6,255 nucleotides of DNA from positions 1-6,255 of the forward strand of contig JAGRHX010000673.1 of NCBI GenBank assembly GCA_020444775.1, read 5' to 3'. Position 1 is the first letter of the stretch, and every line of letters begins with the position of its first letter. The position numbers and the translations under genes were made by a program. Of the stretch, positions 6,101 through 6,255 are shown piece by piece. Origin of the DNA: Gammaproteobacteria bacterium. GTDB lineage: Bacteria; Pseudomonadota; Gammaproteobacteria; HK1. The notes under the pieces are model-generated. The model was not told the DNA's origin. It saw nothing but the letters and a program-made list of their open reading frames with translations, and made no database searches.

Positions 6101-6255
6101 GTCCGGCGAGATCGCCGTAGCGGCTGTCATCGGGCACCACGATCACGCCTTCCAGATGCTCGTTGACCTGCGCGAGCAGGCGCGCCTGGTCGTTCTCGTC
6201 CACGCGCAAGACCGCGCCGGCGGTGGTCACGGCGATCAGATCGCCGTCGAAGACG
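138..6255 (-). CDS. Giant modular RHS/YD-repeat polymorphic toxin with PASTA, PKD and CARDB-like domains and a GIY-YIG-like nuclease tip (5' partial)
   Basis: Probable secreted or surface polymorphic toxin. The RHS/YD repeats should form a hollow beta-cocoon around a C-terminal effector that is released by self-cleavage; this is known for the RHS/TcC family and inferred here. At least 2,030 residues. Order: propeller-like segment 1-170; CARDB-like 176-275; FN3-like 284-368; PASTA 382-444; PKD 452-543 and 544-633; PASTA 636-702; cadherin/He_PIG-like 705-795; PASTA 796-862; Ig-like 866-970; RHS entry 974-1170; YD repeats 1171-1782; RHS core 1822-1903 with NNPVTFVDPTG; nuclease-like tip 1904-2030. 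No membrane segment is visible. The start is outside the window: the eight codons upstream of the GTG at 6230 are in frame and stop-free (VFDGDLIA), fit the same fold, and contain no ribosome binding site. A Sec signal or PAAR domain would therefore be further upstream. The stop is TGA at 138-140. No immunity gene follows on this strand. The RHS identity is certain; the toxin activity is probable. Confidence 0.97.
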   Translation of the reverse strand, partial: VFDGDLIAVTTAGAVLRVDENDQARLLAQVNEHLEGVIVVPDDSRYGDLAGRIISGAEDSGRLYAIDRDGTVTVYSNLGVAIEDIDLIPENENFFGANYGSGNVLGVEAVQWRGYAGKILLTQEFPAAGTSGLYVLEWDNGPSVSPLPLSSESFVPAQWEHVTFAPAGVAELGKPAICSLQGDPDLVPSTPLVDVSACPGLVSISSRVGNVGLGVARAGSAVDFSVDGVQFGRITLSRDLAPGEFQEFTVSSDSFVPFAQPVSVTADVDRVLRESDELNNVASGVLGICAFGCVENFQVRVKRDQVQLTWDPVTDASYEVLRAASAAGPFEKIADTTSGYSTYLDLGAPQGQVSYYKLIRSPGELGQQSCESELIAALVPSARSRVRAVSVPDLRGLTQAEAGSALSGAGLQAGAVSSRPFDGEADGRVFEQDPPAGSSVASASRVALVLADNPPPTNTPPQIQALEAYPVDEGTTFIARGRFTDPDANRWSATVEFGDGGDPVELFLTPSNEFVFSHRYLDDGDFVARIALEDGAGGRDDEALPVTIRNVAPTVFAGSAVNLTRDRSFERDGFFTDPGADSWTATVDYGDGSPLQTLILNADKTFSLQHTYTTVGVFDVVVRVNDDDGDEGVASFAARVAPPTVNVPDLSGLDASQAEAALVALTLSLGAQSEVEDANVPAGQVRAQSPAAGSVVSEGFAVDVVLSLGDVNEPPALVSAPLTSVVEGRAYAYPVQAADPDGDTLGYSLEQAPVGMSIDPVSGLIEWLPDNSQIGQSRVTVRASDPGGLSATQSFNVQVLADVPVDVPLLEGLVRGQAEALLREAGLLVGQVVVVVDDSVAPGTVVAVDPAPGTTLQAGTEVMLTIATGDQSDAPSVSIDSPSPGTSWSAPVSVLATVSPATLGANAGTPIDWSLRLTPAGATSPQAGRLLAEGSGPLFGEAIASIDPTLLANDSYDLQLSYRQGAVGGRASVPVSIDGALKLGNFRLQFKDADFQLAGIPLAVSRSYDTLALEPTEFGFGWRLAYPAEVRDGAPDGRPFVYGTRVYVTLPDGERAGFRFTPRPTSFLTPWLVTVEFTPDPGVYGSLQAVGDSVAISSGGYIYFFSQLLGQGNPSTYRYTNRDGIAFTIDQKRGLLGVADQNGNELVFTEQGITHSSGIAIDFERDGQGRITRIVDPDGATVDYEYDANGDLVKVTDQLGTITSIEYDPDLPHFVSRVVRDGVLLIQPVFSMPEGRLVALCSEGDDLATLDGCTQIDADTVNGAEFIRDGDGRGVQVEYDDRGNITREVVVLADGSELVDQIQYDARGNLTRLEDAGGYVLALGYDSADRMTRVEEQGQVSDFSYNSCGEIASYTKNGQLLFTYEYDPSTCKQTKVIDAQGTRVENQYDSAGRERALIDAIGSRWDFSYDADGFLDHNQDPFGNVIDYDYLATGRLERKTDRNGRVTEFEYDSLGRLTHERWPGTNPLYVIEYEYDGNSRMIRAEDAQVRTDFEYNGRGNLALVKTTRKQLVPGSDQVIYGYDRADHIVRMVDSFGGETTFEYDAAERVTRATQQGARERSVQLEYDPSSLPRKLSYYSDLQSLNRVGWSEFDFECPGCEDRLNAIRHFDANGNPVASYTFQLNDRHDFVEVRTEQGLTSYGYDARRQLNAVTRDFASAALPNESYSYDANGNRLSSHFAGVHTYTGVGNRLTGNDDFSFEYDNEGNVTARVDRLSGERTGFEYDHRNRLLRVTRTPLAGSTTVIAEYLYDALNRRVAKRTPAGDRFYLNEGLNVLVEYDGAGNVLTRRFYEPSMPDGVWAHELDNDDRWLLADQVDSVNHTLDASGALAGSYVRSVFGVPLSASAGARLPSIFAGIEYEADVALYSMRSRFYDPAVGRFQSEDDLGFAGGDENLYRYVRNNPVTFVDPTGRAVFSENAILQRMALFQRLAIRCLGDAVFTNIGEAGVYLLIEAVALNKAGNQANVYAGKSKRKLSVRFSEHARNGRRIISEVPIYINKELANDPKALRTLEELLMKSFGGKAQLMNKVRASKKLFCR
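141..521 (-). other. C-terminal tip: GIY-YIG (URI-fold) nuclease-like toxin domain
   Basis: Residues 1904-2030 form the variable tip directly after DPTG. A helical lead-in (1905-1930) is followed by AGVYLLIE (GVY at 1939-1941), then NVYAGKSKRK (VYAG at 1958-1961), LSVRFSEHAR (R1970, H1974), a helix LRTLEELLMKSFGG (E2004/E2005) and LMNKVR (N2019). Order and spacing match the GIY-YIG nuclease core: GIY, YIG, Arg/His on the next helix, metal-binding Glu, then Asn. Known GIY-YIG enzymes cut DNA, and URI-fold domains are known tips of polymorphic toxins. The motif match is seen; nuclease activity and toxicity are inferred. Basic residues near the end (KVRASKKLFCR) suit nucleic acid binding. Confidence 0.78.
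522..767 (-). other. RHS core-associated domain with autoproteolysis motif
   Basis: Residues 1822-1903. The conserved block reads YEADVALYSMRSRFYDP, AVGRFQSEDDLGF, then ENLYRYVRNNPVTFVDPTG. In the family this region closes the RHS shell and contains an aspartyl autoprotease that cuts at the end of a PxxxxDPxGL motif. Here the motif is P1895-V-T-F-V-D1900-P-T-G1903. Asp candidates for the protease, D1866 and D1876, are present. Two departures from the consensus are visible: Arg1904 in place of the usual Leu, and SEDD where SEDP is usual. Confidence 0.93.
885..2723 (-). repeat. YD/RHS repeat array, about two dozen units
   Basis: Residues 1171-1782 hold roughly 24 units of the type [FYIL]-x-YD-x-x-G-x-[LIV]. 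Clear ones are YEYDANGDL, VEYDDRGNI, IQYDARGNL, FEYDSLGRL, YGYDARRQL, YSYDANGNR and YLYDALNRR; degenerate ones include FSYNSCGEI and YDYLATGRL. In TcC and RHS proteins such repeats wind into a beta-strand shell enclosing the C-terminal effector. At DNA level the EYD codons recur as the plus-strand word gtcgtactcg, for example near 1080, 1148, 1556, 1623, 2157 and 2632. An unusual CPGC pair sits at residues 1588-1591. Confidence 0.93.
2721..3311 (-). other. RHS entry segment (N-terminal part of the RHS cage)
   Basis: Residues 974-1170. It carries the entry signature LGNFRLQFKDADFQLAGIP, then LAVSRSYDT and EFGFGWRLAY, which marks where the RHS shell begins in many large RHS proteins. It is followed by beta-rich strands with YVTLPDGERAGFRF, GGYIYFF, YRYTNRDGIAFTID and GVADQNGNELVF before regular YD repeats start. 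There is no PAAR motif here, so this is not a compact type VI-type RHS start. Confidence 0.85.
3321..3635 (-). other. Ig-like linker domain before the RHS cage
   Basis: Residues 866-970. It starts APSVSIDSPSPGTSWSAPVS, a common opening of bacterial Ig-like domains (V.I..P..G......V.V.A.V), and ends SYDLQLSYRQGAVGGRASVP. Such a domain is often found directly in front of the RHS entry motif in large extracellular RHS proteins. The exact family is not assigned. Confidence 0.55.
3645..3845 (-). other. PASTA domain 3
   Basis: Residues 796-862. It begins VDVPLLEGLVRGQAEALL, then REAGLLVGQVVVVVDD, the PGTVVAVDPAPGTTL turn, and ends VMLTIATGD. The usual Asp of VPDL is Leu here (VPLL), and an unusually long Val run (VVVVV, 824-828) forms the central strand. 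It is otherwise a complete PASTA unit. Confidence 0.85.
3846..4118 (-). other. Cadherin/He_PIG-like beta-sandwich domain
   Basis: Residues 705-795. The sequence runs EPPALVSAPLTSVVEG, then AADPDGDTLGYSLEQAPVGM, SIDPVSGLIEWLPDNSQIG, and VTVRASDPGGLSATQSFNVQV. The order (Y.V.A.DPDGD.L.Y.L...P.GM.ID..SGLI.W.P...Q.G) is the well-known putative-Ig/cadherin-like repeat of bacterial extracellular proteins. The DPDGD stretch is a likely calcium ligand. Confidence 0.88.
4125..4325 (-). other. PASTA domain 2
   Basis: Residues 636-702. It begins VNVPDLSGLDASQAEAAL, contains the P.GQV..QSPAAGS turn (PAGQVRAQSPAAGS) and ends with VDVVLSLGD. All core PASTA positions are present. It lies between the PKD pair and the cadherin-like domain. 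Confidence 0.88.
4332..4601 (-). other. PKD domain 2
   Basis: Residues 544-633. It has the same layout as the preceding domain: FTDPGADSWTATVDYGDGS, LQHTYTTVGVFDVVVRVND, then an acidic loop DDDGDEG (618-624) that could bind calcium. The two copies share the FTDP..., W.ATV..GDG and H.Y...G.F... strings but have diverged elsewhere, which suggests an old internal duplication. Confidence 0.88.
4602..4877 (-). other. PKD domain 1
   Basis: Residues 452-543. It shows the order P.I....A..VDEG, FTDPDANRWSATVEFGDG, FSHRYLDDGDFVARIALED and a closing VTIRNVAP. The W.ATV.FGDG strand-turn and the H.Y.DDG strand are PKD hallmarks. It is the first of two tandem copies and is separated from PASTA 1 by a Pro/Asn linker. 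Confidence 0.88.
4899..5087 (-). other. PASTA domain 1
   Basis: Residues 382-444. It starts with the hallmark VPDLRGLTQAEAGSAL, followed by AGLQAG, and later carries the DPPAGS turn and a final strand RVALVLAD. The order (VPDL.G....A...L...GL, Q.P..G, V.L.V) is the standard PASTA signature. In kinases and penicillin-binding proteins some PASTA domains bind muropeptides; whether this one does is not visible. Confidence 0.9.
5127..5381 (-). other. Fibronectin type III-like domain
   Basis: Residues 284-368. The strand pattern QVQLTWDPVTDASYEVLRA, then GPFEKIADT, then YLDLGAPQGQVSYYKLI matches an FN3 fold: B-strand L.W, C-strand YEVLR, F-strand YYKL. C362 lies just after the last strand. It links the CARDB-like domain to the first PASTA repeat. 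The fold call is by motif only. Confidence 0.7.
5406..5705 (-). other. CARDB-like beta-sandwich domain
   Basis: Residues 176-275 open with PDLVPSTPLVDVSACPG, continue through SSRVGNVGLGVARAG, a strand with SVDGVQFGRITLS, the turn DLAPGEFQEFTV, and end with VTADVDRVLRESDELNN. This order (PDL, V.N.G, L.PG, then VD....ESDE.NN) is characteristic of CARDB adhesion domains found in bacterial surface proteins. It contains C190 and is followed by a C281/C285 pair (CAFGC) that could form disulfides outside the cytoplasm. Confidence 0.8.
5721..6255 (-). other. N-terminal beta-propeller-like segment (cut by window edge)
   Basis: Residues 1-170 plus the eight preceding codons. Short beta hairpins read GDLIAVTTAGAVLRVD, GRLYAIDRDGTVTVYS and GLYVLEWDNG, a pattern of small hydrophobic strands separated by DG/GG turns, as in six- or seven-bladed propellers of the SMP-30 or NHL kind. 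It also contains acidic loops (IDLIPENENFF) and closes with WEHVTFAPAGV before a Pro-rich linker. No catalytic motif is recognisable. The assignment rests on strand pattern alone; the missing 5' part would decide how many blades there are. Confidence 0.45.

Noticed and set aside
6205..6230. GTG at 6230 as the true translation start
   Set aside because: The upstream codons are open, continue the same fold pattern, and there is no ribosome binding site. The gene is better treated as cut by the window edge.

Overview
The window is almost entirely one gene on the minus strand: a giant RHS/YD-repeat protein of at least 2,030 residues. It carries a chain of extracellular-type beta-sandwich modules at its N-terminal side and what reads as a GIY-YIG (URI-fold) nuclease toxin at its C-terminus. 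The frame is open from the right edge of the window (base 6255) to a TGA at 138-140, so the true start and any export signal lie outside. The protein is a modular secreted or surface polymorphic toxin rather than a housekeeping RHS fragment. Residue numbers below count the GTG codon at 6230-6228 as residue 1; this is only a counting point, because eight more in-frame codons precede it.

Order along the protein (right to left in the window): a beta-propeller-like N-terminal segment (cut by the window edge), a CARDB-like domain, an FN3-like domain, PASTA 1, two tandem PKD domains, PASTA 2, a cadherin/He_PIG-like domain, PASTA 3, an Ig-like linker, the RHS entry segment, about two dozen YD repeats, the RHS core-associated domain ending in a DPxG autoproteolysis motif, and a 127-residue variable tip with GVY...VYAG, R/H, E and N motifs of a GIY-YIG nuclease.

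At the left edge is the last 24 codons of a plus-strand gene that converges on the RHS gene. The 62 bases between the two stops contain a perfect 11-bp GC-rich inverted repeat, probably a shared terminator. No immunity-protein gene follows the toxin on the minus strand within the window.

The organism cannot be fixed from this window. High GC (hand counts of single 60-base lines range from about 58 to 78%) and the mix of modules fit a high-GC Gram-negative bacterium such as a proteobacterium; this is inference. No RNA genes, insertion sequences or CRISPR arrays were seen. The repeated DNA words in the middle of the window are codon-level echoes of the YD repeats.
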